A stretch of 64,000 bases of DNA, from assembly GCF_002355655.1 (NCBI RefSeq), contig NZ_AP017569.1, positions 2,046,001-2,110,000 of the forward strand. The letters are read 5' to 3'. The position numbers were made by a program, and so were the translations under genes. The stretch comes from Halorubrum trapanicum (lineage in GTDB: Archaea; Halobacteriota; Halobacteria; Halobacteriales; Haloferacaceae). Within the stretch, counting starts at the first letter, position 1. Every line of letters begins with the position of its first letter. Positions 33,711-42,939 of this stretch are shown here, piece by piece. Below the pieces are notes generated by a model, which saw nothing but the letters and a program-made list of their open reading frames with translations, made no database searches and had not been told where the DNA came from.

Positions 33711-35681
33711 TCAGTCGTCGAGCGCGATCGTCGACGAGAGCGCCTCGTCGATCTCCGCGCCCGCCATCTTCTCGACGAGCGCCTCGATCACCTCGCTCCG
33801 GCGCCCCTTCACGAACTTGATCGAGCCGACGACGAGGTGGCCGCCGCCGGAGACGCCGGCCTCGGGCAGCTCCTCGTTCAGCTCGGTCACCATGTTCGGG
33901 ATGTCGAGCCGGACGCCGTCCGAGCGGAGGACGCAGAAGTCGGGGCCGTAGCCGATGGTGATGACGGGATCGCCGGTCTCCGTCACCTTCGCGTCGTGGA
34001 GTTCGCCGGTCGTCTTTCCCGGCGCCGGGTAGGTGAACCGGTGGGCGTACTCGTCTAAGTCGATCCGGTAGAGGTGTGCGCCGGAGGCGAGCCGCTCGTG
34101 TTCGACGTGGTCGTCGACGGCGTCGAGCTGGCGCTCCACGTCGCGCTCGGCGCGCTCGGAGAGGAACTCCACGAGCTCCTCGTGTCGCTCCTCGTCGTCG
34201 CAACCGACGTTGAGGGCGTCGTTGACGAGCGTCTTCCCCTCGGAGTAGCGGAGCCAGTGGGCGGCGTAGTCGAGCGCCTCCCCGATGTCGAGGAGGTCGG
34301 ACTCGTCGTAGCCGGCGCCCTCGGCGAGCGCGACGTAGTCGTCCATCGCCTCCGCCTTCGAGCGGTCGGAGAGGCCGGCGACCGCCGGCACGTGTTCGAG
34401 CTCTTCGGTGAGCGACGGGTCGATCAGGCGGGCGAGCTCGACGCACATCATCCCCGTGGTGACCCGGTAGTCCTCGCCGTGGAGATAGGGGTTGACGTGG
34501 GCGTCGAGCAGGGGCTCGACCGCCTCGGGATCGGGGTGGTGGTGGTCGACGGCCGCGATGGGGATGTCGTAGTGCGCGAGGTTCTCGTAGGCCGGCACGT
34601 CCTCCTCGGTCGACCCGTTGTCGAGCATTAGGAGGAAGGGGAGCTTCTGCCCGTGGCGGGCGCGGCCCTCTAAGGCGAAGTTGAGGTCGCGGGTGACGTC
34701 CTCCATCTCGTAGTAGGGCGCCTTGCTCGGGAGCCGCTTGAACAGGTGCCGCGGCGAGTCGGGGTCGCCGTGGACCTCCTCGATCAGGTTCTCGACGGCG
34801 AGCTGGACCGGGATCGCGGCGCACATCCCGTCCCCGTCGGCGTGGTGGCGGACGCGGATCGGGCGGCCGGCGAGGACCGTCCGGCGGAGCAGCCGGGCCA
34901 GCTCGCGGAGGTCCTCGTGGATCGGCTCGAACGCCTCCCACTCGACGAGGGGGTCGACGTCCGCGGGCTCGGCGCGCTCGTCGAGCGCCGCTTCGAAGCG
35001 CTCGCGGGCCTCGGCGGCGCGCTCGTCGGGGAGCCGCGTCAGCGAGTCGACCTCCAGCTGGAGGGCGTCCTCGCGGCTCTCGATCGTCCCCGCGACGTGG
35101 ACCATGTCGCCGACCTCGACCTCGGGGTACGCCCGGACGCCGGCGGACTCGAAGGCGGCACAGGAGAGGACGCCGGAGGCGTCGGCGACGGCGAAGATGG
35201 TGGGGCCGCCCGTCTGTTTCGCTTGGACGACCTCGCCTTCGACGGTCACCTCGTCGCCCGGGGTCAGGCCGCGGACCCGCGAGACGGTCGGCTCGTGGGC
35301 GACGGCCTCGGTGCGGTAGTCGTCGGGCTCGACGTCGTCGAACGCCACGTCGCCGTTCTCCTTCACCTCGGTGAGCCGGACGATCAGCCGGTCGCCGACG
35401 GCGTAGTCGCCATCGAGGTTCGACTCGTGGACGAGCCCGCTCAGGGCGTCGGAGAGGTCGACGAACACGCCGTAGTCGACGACGCCGTTGACCTCGGCGT
35501 GGTACAGGGCGTCGACCTCGGCGTCTTCGAGTGTACAGTCAGGTGCCAGGTCGTAGACGGTCGGCCGGTCGTCGGTCGCGTTCGCCGGCCGGTCGTCGGC
35601 CGTCCCCTCCGCCGCGTCGGCGTCGGGTTCGGGGCTCGAATCGCCCCGCGTGCCGGAATCCCCGGCGGTGTTTTCGCTCAT
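33711..35681 (-). CDS. DHH-family phosphoesterase with S1 and OB domains (RecJ-like)
   Basis: 656 aa. Order: acidic tail (1-45), S1 RNA-binding domain (~50-115: [20 protein letters not shown]), OB fold (~130-215: [20 protein letters not shown]), DHH catalytic domain (~270-480: [28 protein letters not shown]) and a DHHA1-like end ([17 protein letters not shown]). The Asp/His clusters bind Mn. Archaeal RecJ-like proteins of this kind act in DNA repair/replication or RNA turnover; the S1 domain favours RNA. Which haloarchaeal RecJ paralogue this is cannot be settled here. Confidence 0.88.
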   Translation of the reverse strand: MSENTAGDSGTRGDSSPEPDADAAEGTADDRPANATDDRPTVYDLAPDCTLEDAEVDALYHAEVNGVVDYGVFVDLSDALSGLVHESNLDGDYAVGDRLIVRLTEVKENGDVAFDDVEPDDYRTEAVAHEPTVSRVRGLTPGDEVTVEGEVVQAKQTGGPTIFAVADASGVLSCAAFESAGVRAYPEVEVGDMVHVAGTIESREDALQLEVDSLTRLPDERAAEARERFEAALDERAEPADVDPLVEWEAFEPIHEDLRELARLLRRTVLAGRPIRVRHHADGDGMCAAIPVQLAVENLIEEVHGDPDSPRHLFKRLPSKAPYYEMEDVTRDLNFALEGRARHGQKLPFLLMLDNGSTEEDVPAYENLAHYDIPIAAVDHHHPDPEAVEPLLDAHVNPYLHGEDYRVTTGMMCVELARLIDPSLTEELEHVPAVAGLSDRSKAEAMDDYVALAEGAGYDESDLLDIGEALDYAAHWLRYSEGKTLVNDALNVGCDDEERHEELVEFLSERAERDVERQLDAVDDHVEHERLASGAHLYRIDLDEYAHRFTYPAPGKTTGELHDAKVTETGDPVITIGYGPDFCVLRSDGVRLDIPNMVTELNEELPEAGVSGGGHLVVGSIKFVKGRRSEVIEALVEKMAGAEIDEALSSTIALDD

Positions 35682-35821
35682 GGACAGTCCTCGGGAACGG
35701 CCGGTGTTAAGCCTGTTCTCTCGGGGCTCTCGGCCGCGGACTGGCGAGGTCCGGCTCCGAGAGCCCGCCCCGCGTCCCGCGGTCCGGAACCCCTATGAGG
35801 CGACGGCGACTTGTCTCGCTC

Positions 35822-36337
35822 ATGCGACTGTTCCGCTCGGACGAGCTCCTCGGGATCGCCCGAGAGACCCTGGAGTTCGTGCTCGAGGCGAGCGAGGAGA
35901 CGCACCCCAACGAGTACATGGGGTTCCTCCGCGCGGACGACGCCCGGAAGCTGGACCTCGACCGGGAGGGTCAGGTGATCACCGACGTGCTCGTCATCCC
36001 GGGCACGGAGTCGAGCCCGACGAGCGCCACCGTCCGCACCAACATGAAGCCGAACGACATGCGGTCGGTCGGGTCGGTCCACTCGCACCCGAACGGCGCG
36101 CTGCGCCCGAGCGACGCCGACCTCGCAACCTTCGGACAGGGGAAGGTCCACATCATCGTCGGCGCCCCCTACGGCTGGGGCGACTGGAAGGCGTTCGACA
36201 ACGACGGGAGCCAGACCACCCTCGAGGTGCTCGACGTGGAGGTGCCCGACGAGCACTTCTTCGATTTCACCCAGGCGGACATCGACCGCGAGCTGGACGA
36301 ACGCGACTCCGGCGGCTTCCTCTCGTGGTTCAGATGA
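35822..36337 (+). CDS. JAMM/MPN+ metalloprotease
   Basis: 171 aa. The JAMM motif is complete: E31 in [10 protein letters not shown]87 and H89 in VHSHPNG, then S97 and D100 (HSHP-x6-SDAD). In haloarchaea such enzymes remove ubiquitin-like SAMP proteins from targets or process them (desampylase, HvJAMM type); the equivalence is inferred. ATG 35822 was chosen over 35795 because the extension is basic and unlike the family. Its stop overlaps the ribL start by 4 nt. Confidence 0.87.
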   Translation: MRLFRSDELLGIARETLEFVLEASEETHPNEYMGFLRADDARKLDLDREGQVITDVLVIPGTESSPTSATVRTNMKPNDMRSVGSVHSHPNGALRPSDADLATFGQGKVHIIVGAPYGWGDWKAFDNDGSQTTLEVLDVEVPDEHFFDFTQADIDRELDERDSGGFLSWFR

Positions 36338-36786
36338 CGCGAGTCGTCGCGCAGGGGACGTTCGACCTGCTGCACCCCGGCCACGTCCACTACTTAGAGG
36401 ACGCGGCGACGCACGGCGACGAGCTCCACGCCATCGTCGCCCGTCGTCCCAACGTCACGCACAAGCCGGCGCCGGTGCTCTGCGCCCGCCAGCGGCGCGA
36501 CATGGTCGCGGCGCTCGACGCGGTCGACGAGGCCCACCTCGGGGACCCGGAGGACGTGTTCGTCCCCATCGAGCGGCTCGACCCCGACGTGATCGTGTTG
36601 GGGTTCGACCAGCACCACGACGAGGCCGACATCGCCGATGCCCTCGACGCGCGCGGCATCGACTGCCGGGTCGAGCGCGCGTCGGGCCGGGAGCCGAAGT
36701 ACGAGGACGAGCTGCTCTCCAGCGGCGACATCGTCGATCGGATTCTGCGCGAGCGCGGCGACGGACCGGACGCGGCGCCGTCGTAG
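36334..36786 (+). CDS. ribL: FAD synthetase (archaeal cytidylyltransferase-like)
   Basis: 150 aa. Transfers AMP from ATP (CTP also possible) to FMN to give [15 protein letters not shown] at residues 10-21 is the HxGH nucleotidyltransferase motif and [11 protein letters not shown] near residue 130 the C-terminal KMSKS-equivalent region; two Cys are present as in archaeal RibL. Translationally coupled (ATGA) to the JAMM gene. The last 12 codons and the stop form the first unit of a 45-bp tandem repeat that continues downstream. Confidence 0.88.
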   Translation: MTRVVAQGTFDLLHPGHVHYLEDAATHGDELHAIVARRPNVTHKPAPVLCARQRRDMVAALDAVDEAHLGDPEDVFVPIERLDPDVIVLGFDQHHDEADIADALDARGIDCRVERASGREPKYEDELLSSGDIVDRILRERGDGPDAAPS

Positions 36787-36880
36787 GTCGGACGCGAGCG
36801 CGCGACGGATGCGGACGCGGCGCCGTCGTAGGTCGGACGCGAGCGCGGCGACGGACCGGGCGCGGCGCCGTCGTAGGTCG
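36751..36880 (+). repeat. 45-bp tandem repeat made from the end of ribL
   Basis: Units start at 36751, 36796 and 36841 (third one 40 bp). The core GCGGCGCCGTCGTAGGTCG recurs at exactly 45-bp steps, with a few substitutions in the second unit. The ribL stop codon TAG is inside the first unit and again in each copy, so the protein end is unchanged. This is a small segmental duplication of the 3' end. Confidence 0.9.
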
Positions 36881-36974
36881 CTGTCGGGGAGCCCTCCGAC
36901 CGCGGCGAACGCGCGGACCCCGACGGGGGGCGGAAGCGCGGGGTCTAAATGGACTGACTCCCAAACCGAGGTGA

Positions 36975-38378
36975 GTGAACGTTCCCGACAAGTTCCCCGC
37001 GGTGCTGGCCGCGGCCGCGATGGGCGTGTACCTGCTCGTCGTCGTCGGCGCGACCACCTCCCTCACGGAGGCGGCGACCGCCTGCGGCGGCTGGCCCGCC
37101 TGCGGGAGCGGCGCGGCCCTGCCGACGGCGACCGCCGGGTGGATCGCCCTCGGCCATCGCGCCCTCGCGGTCGTCGTCGGCCTCCTCGTCGCCCTCTCCG
37201 CCGCGCTCGCGTGGCGGCAGGGGGCGGACCGCCGGGTCAAAGCCGCGCTCGCGGTCGCGCTCGTCGTCTACCCCGCGCAGGCCGGCGTCGGGGCGCTCGT
37301 CGCGCTCGGCGACCTGCCCGCCGCGCTCGGCTCCGCCCACCTCCTCCTCGGGATCGGTATCTTCGGGGCCGTCCTCGCGGCGCTCGCGTGGTGGCTGGAG
37401 GCCGAGACGGGGAGCCCGAACGACGCCCCCGACGAGTTCGAGGCCGGCACCGACGACCTCCCGCCGGTCGAGGAGGCGCCGGAGCCGGAGATCCCCTCGG
37501 CGACGCTCCCGCGGCTGAAGGCGACCGCGGCCGCGTACTTCCGACTGATGAAGCCGCGGCTGATGTGGCTGCTCTGCCTGGTCGCGGCCGCGGCGATGGC
37601 GCTGCGGGGCGGTCCCGGCTTCACCCCGTACGCGGTCGGGGCGACGCTGGCCGGCGGCGCGCTCTCGATCGGCGCGTCCGGAACCTTCAACCACGTGTTC
37701 GAGCGCGACGTGGACAAGCGGATGCAACGCACCAGCGACCGCCCGCTCGCCACCGACCTCGTGCCCGTTTCGCACGCGCTCGCGTTCGGCGGCACCCTCG
37801 CGCTCGTCTCGCTCGGGCTGTTCTGGACGGTGAACCCGCTGACGGCCGCGCTCGGGCTGGTCGCGATCGTATTTTACAGCGTCGTGTACACGCTCGTCCT
37901 CAAGCCGAACACGGTCCAGAACACCGTCATCGGCGGCGCGGCCGGCGCGCTCCCGGCGCTCATCGGCTGGGCCGCGGTCACGGGCGAGGTCGGCGGCGGC
38001 GGGCTGCTGCTCGCCGCGGTCATCTTCCTGTGGACGCCCGCGCACTTCTACAACCTCGCGCTGGCGTACAAGGACGACTACGAGCGCGGCGGCTTCCCGA
38101 TGATGCCCGTCGTCCGCGGCGAGACCGCGACCCGCCGCCACATCCTCTGGTACCTCGGCGCGACGCTGGTCGCCGCGGTCGCGCTTGCGGCGGCCGCCGA
38201 CCCGCTCGGCGCGCTGTACGCGGTCGTCGGCGTCGGCGTCGGGGCCGTCTTCCTCTGGACGGTCGTCCGGCTCCACTACGAGCAGACGGAGAGCGCGGCG
38301 TTCCGCGCGTTCCACGCCTCGAACGCCTACCTCGGGCTCCTCCTGTTCGCGGTCGTCTTCGACGCGCTGGTGGTCTGA
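36975..38378 (+). CDS. ctaB: Heme O synthase fused to an N-terminal CtaA-like membrane domain
   Basis: 467 aa, GTG start at 36975. Residues ~185-467 are protoheme IX farnesyltransferase: the prenyltransferase motif NHVFERDVDKRMQRTSDRPL near 240-259, then DDYERGGFPMMPVV near 365. Residues 1-150 form four helices with CGGWPACG and conserved His (GHRAL, GSAHL), as in half of heme A synthase (CtaA/COX15). An acidic linker joins the parts. It would make heme O (and perhaps help heme A formation) for the oxidases encoded downstream. Confidence 0.88.
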   Translation: MNVPDKFPAVLAAAAMGVYLLVVVGATTSLTEAATACGGWPACGSGAALPTATAGWIALGHRALAVVVGLLVALSAALAWRQGADRRVKAALAVALVVYPAQAGVGALVALGDLPAALGSAHLLLGIGIFGAVLAALAWWLEAETGSPNDAPDEFEAGTDDLPPVEEAPEPEIPSATLPRLKATAAAYFRLMKPRLMWLLCLVAAAAMALRGGPGFTPYAVGATLAGGALSIGASGTFNHVFERDVDKRMQRTSDRPLATDLVPVSHALAFGGTLALVSLGLFWTVNPLTAALGLVAIVFYSVVYTLVLKPNTVQNTVIGGAAGALPALIGWAAVTGEVGGGGLLLAAVIFLWTPAHFYNLALAYKDDYERGGFPMMPVVRGETATRRHILWYLGATLVAAVALAAAADPLGALYAVVGVGVGAVFLWTVVRLHYEQTESAAFRAFHASNAYLGLLLFAVVFDALVV

Positions 38379-38453
38379 GGCGGTCGCGGTCGACGTCGCG
38401 CTCGCCGCGGCCGCGACCCTCGCTTTTAATCCGTTCGCGCCCTACGATAAGCC

Positions 38454-38696
38454 ATGACACGCGTCGAAATCGAGTACTGCGTCCCCTGTGGCATGTTGAA
38501 CCGCGCGCAGGACGTTTCGGAGGCGATCCTCAAACAGTTCGGCGAGAGCATCGACGAGGTCGCGCTGGTGACCGGCGACGCGGGCGTGTTCGTCGTCCGC
38601 GCCGACGACGAGGTCGTCTTCGACAAGGAGGAGGACGAGTACGACGTCGACGCGATCGTCCGCGCGGTCAAGCCGCACGTCGGCGCGACGGCGTAA
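38454..38696 (+). CDS. SelW/Rdx-type thioredoxin-fold protein
   Basis: 80 aa. MTRVEIEYCVPCGMLNRAQD has the CxxC redox motif (C9, C12) after the first strand, as in SelT/SelW/SelH proteins where one Cys is selenocysteine in animals. Short Rdx-like proteins are general thiol redox factors. A CTTTTAAT box lies about 28 nt upstream of the ATG. Its place after ctaB and before copper-ATPase genes might hint at a redox role in oxidase assembly, but this is only context. Confidence 0.83.
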   Translation: MTRVEIEYCVPCGMLNRAQDVSEAILKQFGESIDEVALVTGDAGVFVVRADDEVVFDKEEDEYDVDAIVRAVKPHVGATA

Positions 38697-38809
38697 CCCC
38701 CGACCGCGGTTCGGGCCTCACTTCTTCGTTCGAGCGACACCGCGGAAATCCTTGCGCGTAGTTCACACGGCGCAAGCTAATTGTCGCTCGGCCACGAACA
38801 GCTCCGGCG

Positions 38810-39397
38810 ATGTCGGACTCATCGGGGCGTGCGCGCGGCGACCCTCCCGCCGAGGACCCGACGCTCGGGGCCGACGATCCGACGCTGGCGGGCGACGCCG
38901 CGTCCGGCGCGGACGGCCGATCGTGGCTCGCGCGGACTTGGTACCGGTCCCGGCTCGGGACCGCCGTCGTCGCCGTCGACGTCCTCCTCACCGCCGTCTT
39001 CGCGGGCGCGGCGTCCGTGGCGATCGACGCGCCGTTCGCCGGGATCGGTGGCCTCGGTCCGGGGATCGTCCCGCCGTTCGTTCCGCTCTTCAGCCTGCTC
39101 GGCGCGCTGGGGTTCGTGTTCACGGCCTTAGTCGAGCGCTTCGACGCCTCGGTCGGGAGGCTCCTCCGGTACAACCTCCGGCTGCCCGCCGCGCTGCCGC
39201 TCGGCGTCGGGATCTACCTGCTCTCGGACCTCGTCCTCGGTCAGGGCGTCGACGACGTGCCGCTCGTCGTCGGGACCGTCTTCCTCTCGGGGCTGTACGT
39301 GAACCTCGCGTACAAGCGCCTCGCCGCGCTGGCGCGCCGGCTCCTCCCCCCGGAGAGCGGTCGGAGCGAGGGCGGCACCGGACAGGGCGGGAACTGA
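38810..39397 (+). CDS. Hypothetical membrane protein
   Basis: 195 aa. An acidic tail (1-38), then four hydrophobic helices (AVVAVDVLLTAVFAGAASVA near 52-71, FVPLFSLLGALGFVFTALVE, LPAALPLGVGIYLLSDLVLG, VVGTVFLSGLYVNLAYKRLA) and a Gly/Ser-rich end. No recognised family. It converges with the P-type ATPase gene with 13 nt between the stops. Confidence 0.72.
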   Translation: MSDSSGRARGDPPAEDPTLGADDPTLAGDAASGADGRSWLARTWYRSRLGTAVVAVDVLLTAVFAGAASVAIDAPFAGIGGLGPGIVPPFVPLFSLLGALGFVFTALVERFDASVGRLLRYNLRLPAALPLGVGIYLLSDLVLGQGVDDVPLVVGTVFLSGLYVNLAYKRLAALARRLLPPESGRSEGGTGQGGN

Positions 39398-39410
39398 CCG
39401 CCCCGAGGCC

Positions 39411-41843
39411 TCAGTCCGGGTCGAACACCGCCCGCGCGGAGTTCGTCACCACGAGGAGGCTGCTCGACGCCATCGCGAGCGCGGCCAGCAGGGGATTGAG
39501 GACGCCCGAGAGCGCCAACGGGATCGCGACGGCGTTGTAGACGAACGCCCAGCCGAGGTTCTGCTTCAGCCGCCGGTTCGTCCCGCGCGTGACGGCGAAC
39601 AGCTCCGGGACCGCGGAGAGGCGGTCTTCCAGCAGGACCGCGTCCGCGGCGTCCGCCGCGAGGTCCGTCCCGGAGGCGATCGAGATCCCCAGGTCGGCCG
39701 CGGCGAGCGCGGGGGCGTCGTTGCTCCCGTCGCCCACCATCGCGACCGACCCGTCGGCGCCGAGCCGCCGGACCGTCTCGGCCTTCGCCTCCGGCGGCAC
39801 CTCGGCGAACACATCGTCGATCGCGGGGTGGTCCGCGAACCGCGTCGCGGCCGCGGGCGCGTCGCCGGTGAGCACGACCACGCGCCGCCCGTCCGCGTCG
39901 AGGTCGGCGACGACCGCCTCCCACCCCTCACGTACCTCGTCGCCGACCGTCAGGACGCCGCGAACGCGACCGCCCCAGCCGACGTAGACGGGGACGTTCC
40001 CGCGGTCGCGGGCGCCCCTCCCCGCCTCGCGCAGTCGATCGGAGACCGGCCACTCGCGCTCGTCGAACAGGTCCGGGTGGCCGACGACGACCTCGTCGCC
40101 GTCGACGCGTCCCGCGACCCCGCGGTCGAAGACGTCGACGTCGGTCGCGGCGGGGGCGTCGAGCGCGTCGACCTCGGTTGGCGGGCCGTCGCCCGGATCC
40201 GCGGCGGCCGCGGCGCCGCCGTCGGTGGCCGGTCGCTCGCCCGCCGTCTCTCCGGCATCTCCCGACACGCCGGCGACGATCGCCTCGGCGACCGGGTGGA
40301 CCGAGGCGCGCTCGACGGCGGCCGCCCGCTCGCGGACGCCGTCGACCGAGGTCCCCTCGTCGGCGGTCGCGTCGAGCAGCCGCATCTCGCCGTCGGTGAG
40401 CGTCCCGGTCTTGTCGAAGACGACGGTGTCGACGTCGGCGGCCGCCTCGAAGACGGCGTCGGAGACGACGACGATTCCCCGCTCCGCCGCGTCGCGGATC
40501 CCGGCGGCGACCGCGAGCGGGGTCGCCAGCCCGAGCGCGCACGGACACGAGACGATGAGCACCGTCAGCCCGACCAAGGCGGCGTCGATCGGCGCCGAGC
40601 CGAGGGCGAGGGTGGCGGCGGCGCCGACGGTCGCGACCGCCACGACGAGCGGGACGAACACCGTCGCCAGCCGGTCGACGAGCCGCTGGATTCCGGACCG
40701 CGAGCTCTGGATCTCCCACAGCAGGCGCACGAGGGTGTCGAGGGTGTTCGCCGCGTCCTCGCCGACCTCGATCACGACGGGCGAGTCGGTGACGACGGTG
40801 CCGCCGCGGACCGGGTCGCCCTCGCGCTTCGTCGCCGGGAGCGACTCGCCCGTGACCAGGGCCTCGTCGACCGCGGCGGTCCCCTCGGCGACGGTCCCGT
40901 CGAACGGCACGCGCTCGCCGGGGCGCACGAGCAGGCGGTCGCCCGGGTCGACCGCGTCGGCGTCGAGTGGCTCGCCCGCCTCGGTGCGCACGGTGCGGTC
41001 ATCGGTCGTCGTCAGGTCGGCGAGCATGCCCGTCGCCCGGCGCTTAATTATCGACTCGTAGTGGTTGCCGGCGGTGACGACCAGGATCACGGCGATGGTC
41101 ACGTCGAAGTAGAGGTCGGTCCGGCCGACGAGCAGCGCGAGCGTGCTGTACGCGTACGAGCTCGTCGCCGCGAGCGACACGAGGAGGTCCATGTTGGGCT
41201 GTCGCGCCCGGAGGCTCACGTACGCGCCACGCAGGATCGGGTAGCCGGTGTAAAACAGCACGATGGAGGCGAACAGCCAGATCTGCGCGAAGAGGTAGGT
41301 GCCGGAGACGCCCCCGAGGTCGACGATCGGATCGTACCCGAAGTAGGTCGGGTACAGGAAGACGACGTACCACAGCATCGCCATCATCCCGAAGAAGCCG
41401 CCGCCGATCAGGAACCGGGCCACGGCGTTGTCGCCGTCGTCGGCCGGGTCCGCGCGGTCGCTCGCCGAGTAGCCCGCGACCGAGAGCCGGTCCGGGAGCT
41501 CGTCGGCGCTCACGGCGTCGGGGTCGTAGTCGACCCGGATCGTGTCGGTGGCGTAGCTCGCCTCGGCGGCCGCGACCCCGTCCTGCTCGCCGGCCGTCAT
41601 CTCCAGGAAGGACTCGCAGGTCGCGCAGTGCATCCCGTCGACGTGGAGGAACGTCGTCTCGCCGTCGAACTCCTCGTCCGGCGTCGCGTCCGGGCCCCGC
41701 TCGTCGAGGTCGTCGAGGTCTTCGACGCCGTCGAGCGAGCGCGCGACCGTCAGGCAGCCGCGGCAGCAGAACTCGCCGTCGACGTCGGGGGCCGTGTGCG
41801 GGTCGTCCCCGGTCGGGAGGTCACAGAGGGTACAGCCTGACAT
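39411..41843 (-). CDS. Copper-type P1B ATPase, oxidase-assembly class
   Basis: 810-aa membrane ATPase. N-terminus: a cysteine-rich metal site (CTLCDLPTGD ... CCRGC, residues 4-30) then a heavy-metal-associated domain with MHCATC near 72. Eight helices, transport motif SCPCALG near 435, phosphorylation site FDKTGTLTDG near 480, TGES actuator near 315, and GDGSNDAPAL near 708. The double-cysteine N-domain and the location next to a heme-copper oxidase operon match CcoI/FixI-like pumps that supply copper for oxidase assembly rather than simple detoxification. Confidence 0.9.
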   Translation of the reverse strand: MSGCTLCDLPTGDDPHTAPDVDGEFCCRGCLTVARSLDGVEDLDDLDERGPDATPDEEFDGETTFLHVDGMHCATCESFLEMTAGEQDGVAAAEASYATDTIRVDYDPDAVSADELPDRLSVAGYSASDRADPADDGDNAVARFLIGGGFFGMMAMLWYVVFLYPTYFGYDPIVDLGGVSGTYLFAQIWLFASIVLFYTGYPILRGAYVSLRARQPNMDLLVSLAATSSYAYSTLALLVGRTDLYFDVTIAVILVVTAGNHYESIIKRRATGMLADLTTTDDRTVRTEAGEPLDADAVDPGDRLLVRPGERVPFDGTVAEGTAAVDEALVTGESLPATKREGDPVRGGTVVTDSPVVIEVGEDAANTLDTLVRLLWEIQSSRSGIQRLVDRLATVFVPLVVAVATVGAAATLALGSAPIDAALVGLTVLIVSCPCALGLATPLAVAAGIRDAAERGIVVVSDAVFEAAADVDTVVFDKTGTLTDGEMRLLDATADEGTSVDGVRERAAAVERASVHPVAEAIVAGVSGDAGETAGERPATDGGAAAAADPGDGPPTEVDALDAPAATDVDVFDRGVAGRVDGDEVVVGHPDLFDEREWPVSDRLREAGRGARDRGNVPVYVGWGGRVRGVLTVGDEVREGWEAVVADLDADGRRVVVLTGDAPAAATRFADHPAIDDVFAEVPPEAKAETVRRLGADGSVAMVGDGSNDAPALAAADLGISIASGTDLAADAADAVLLEDRLSAVPELFAVTRGTNRRLKQNLGWAFVYNAVAIPLALSGVLNPLLAALAMASSSLLVVTNSARAVFDPD

Positions 41844-41948
41844 GCGTGATGGTGTCCGTCGTTCCGCCGAGCGGCGCGTTCCCGGACCGTCGCCCGCCCG
41901 GCGGCGTGCCCTCGGATCGTCCGTCGCCTCGCGGTGCGTCCCGACCGG

Positions 41949-42149
41949 TTACGCCTGATCCGGTTCGGTCGCGTCGCCCCCGAACCCCGGCAGGCTCCCG
42001 CCGGTCGCGATCCGGAGGCTCGCCCAGATGAGCAGGACGTTCACCAGCGTGACCGCGACGACGAACTCCGCGCGGTCGGCGATGAACACCGCCGCGGGAA
42101 CGAGCCCGCCGAGGACCAAGAGCACGGCCTGTTGTAACGAGAATCGCAT
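41949..42149 (-). CDS. Small membrane protein next to the oxidase operon
   Basis: 66 aa with two hydrophobic helices (QQAVLLVLGGLVPAAVFIA and FVVAVTLVNVLLIWASLRIA) and a short acidic tail (ATEPDQA). ATG 42149 gives MRFSLQQAV; longer frames upstream run into the divergent promoter region. Small proteins like this accompany haloarchaeal ba3-type oxidases; function unknown. Confidence 0.7.
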   Translation of the reverse strand: MRFSLQQAVLLVLGGLVPAAVFIADRAEFVVAVTLVNVLLIWASLRIATGGSLPGFGGDATEPDQA

Positions 42150-42216
42150 AGAGTCGCTACGCTTCTGGTAGTCATAGATAACGGCAAAGTTCTCACGAGC
42201 TGGGAACGAGTCGATC

Positions 42217-42238
42217 GTATATATTACGAGGGTCGTAA
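42217..42238 (+). promoter_or_regulatory. TATA box and overlapping palindrome of the ba3 oxidase operon
   Basis: GTATATA (42217-42223) is 24-30 nt before the ATG at 42247, as expected for a leaderless mRNA. Directly behind it is TTACGA-GGG-TCGTAA (42224-42238), 6-bp perfect arms. A site between TATA box and transcription start would block polymerase when occupied, so a repressor operator is likely. Confidence 0.6.
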
Positions 42239-42246
42239 CCCGGGGT

Positions 42247-42423
42247 ATGGCTCGAAGCGAGACCGCACACGCCGACGCGGACGACGTGGGCGGCGACGGC
42301 GAGGAGTTCGACCCGATCGGCACGCTCACGCTCATCGGGATCTACTTCGTGATTCTAGTGCTCGCATGGGTGTACATCTACTTCGTAGAGTTCCTGGGCC
42401 GAGACCTCGTCGTGGTGGGGTGA
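42247..42423 (+). CDS. Small single-helix subunit of the ba3-type oxidase
   Basis: 58 aa (ATG 42247, TGA 42423). An acidic N-terminus (MARSETAHADADDVG) and one membrane helix (LTLIGIYFVILVLAWVYIYF) followed by VEFLGRDLVVVG. It sits 6 nt before subunit II and has the size and topology of the CbaD/subunit IIa-like peptide of ba3 oxidases. First gene of the operon after the TATA box. Confidence 0.8.
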   Translation: MARSETAHADADDVGGDGEEFDPIGTLTLIGIYFVILVLAWVYIYFVEFLGRDLVVVG

Positions 42424-42429
42424 TCAGAC

Positions 42430-42939
42430 GTGCACATTCACGCCTACGAAAAGCTCTGGCTCGCGCTCTCGATCGTGTTGATCCTCGCCCTTATCGGGAC
42501 CGTGACGTACGGCGCCGTCGGCCCGGGCGTGGCGATGGTCGCCGACTCGCAGTCAACCATCGACCCGACGGCGCTCGACGAGGACGAGCGGTTCTCGGAG
42601 CCTCGGGTCGAGCAGGTCGGCGAGAACGAGTACGAGGCGTACGTCGTCGCTCGACAGTTCGGGTTCCAACCCGACCCGATCGTCGTGCCGGCGAACAGCA
42701 CGGTGACGTTCTACGTCACCTCCGCCGACGTGATCCACGGGTTCGAGGTGGTCGGCACGAGCGCGAACACGATGGTCGTCCCCGGCGAAGTCTCGGAGAT
42801 CACGGTCGAGACCGACGAGCCCACCGAGTACGGGATCGTCTGTAACGAGTACTGCGGCGCGGGTCACCACGTCATGGAGGGAAAGCTCCACGTCGTCAGT
42901 CAGTCGGAGTTCGAGAACCGAGGGGGTGACTCGGCGTGA
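42430..42939 (+). CDS. Heme-copper oxidase subunit II (ba3-type)
   Basis: 169 aa, GTG start. One N-terminal helix (LWLALSIVLILALIGTVTYG) then the cupredoxin domain with the CuA site: H103 (VIHGFEV), C138, C142, H146 and M149 (CNEYCGAGHHVM). CuA accepts electrons from halocyanin-like donors on the outer face. Its stop overlaps the subunit I start (GTGA). The single helix and short length are typical of type B (ba3) oxidases. Confidence 0.9.
   Translation: MHIHAYEKLWLALSIVLILALIGTVTYGAVGPGVAMVADSQSTIDPTALDEDERFSEPRVEQVGENEYEAYVVARQFGFQPDPIVVPANSTVTFYVTSADVIHGFEVVGTSANTMVVPGEVSEITVETDEPTEYGIVCNEYCGAGHHVMEGKLHVVSQSEFENRGGDSA

Noticed and set aside
39828-41840. 670-codon plus-strand frame antisense to the copper ATPase
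   Set aside because: It is the GC-rich shadow of a certain gene: no hydrophobic core, Arg/Val/Asp low complexity, no promoter.
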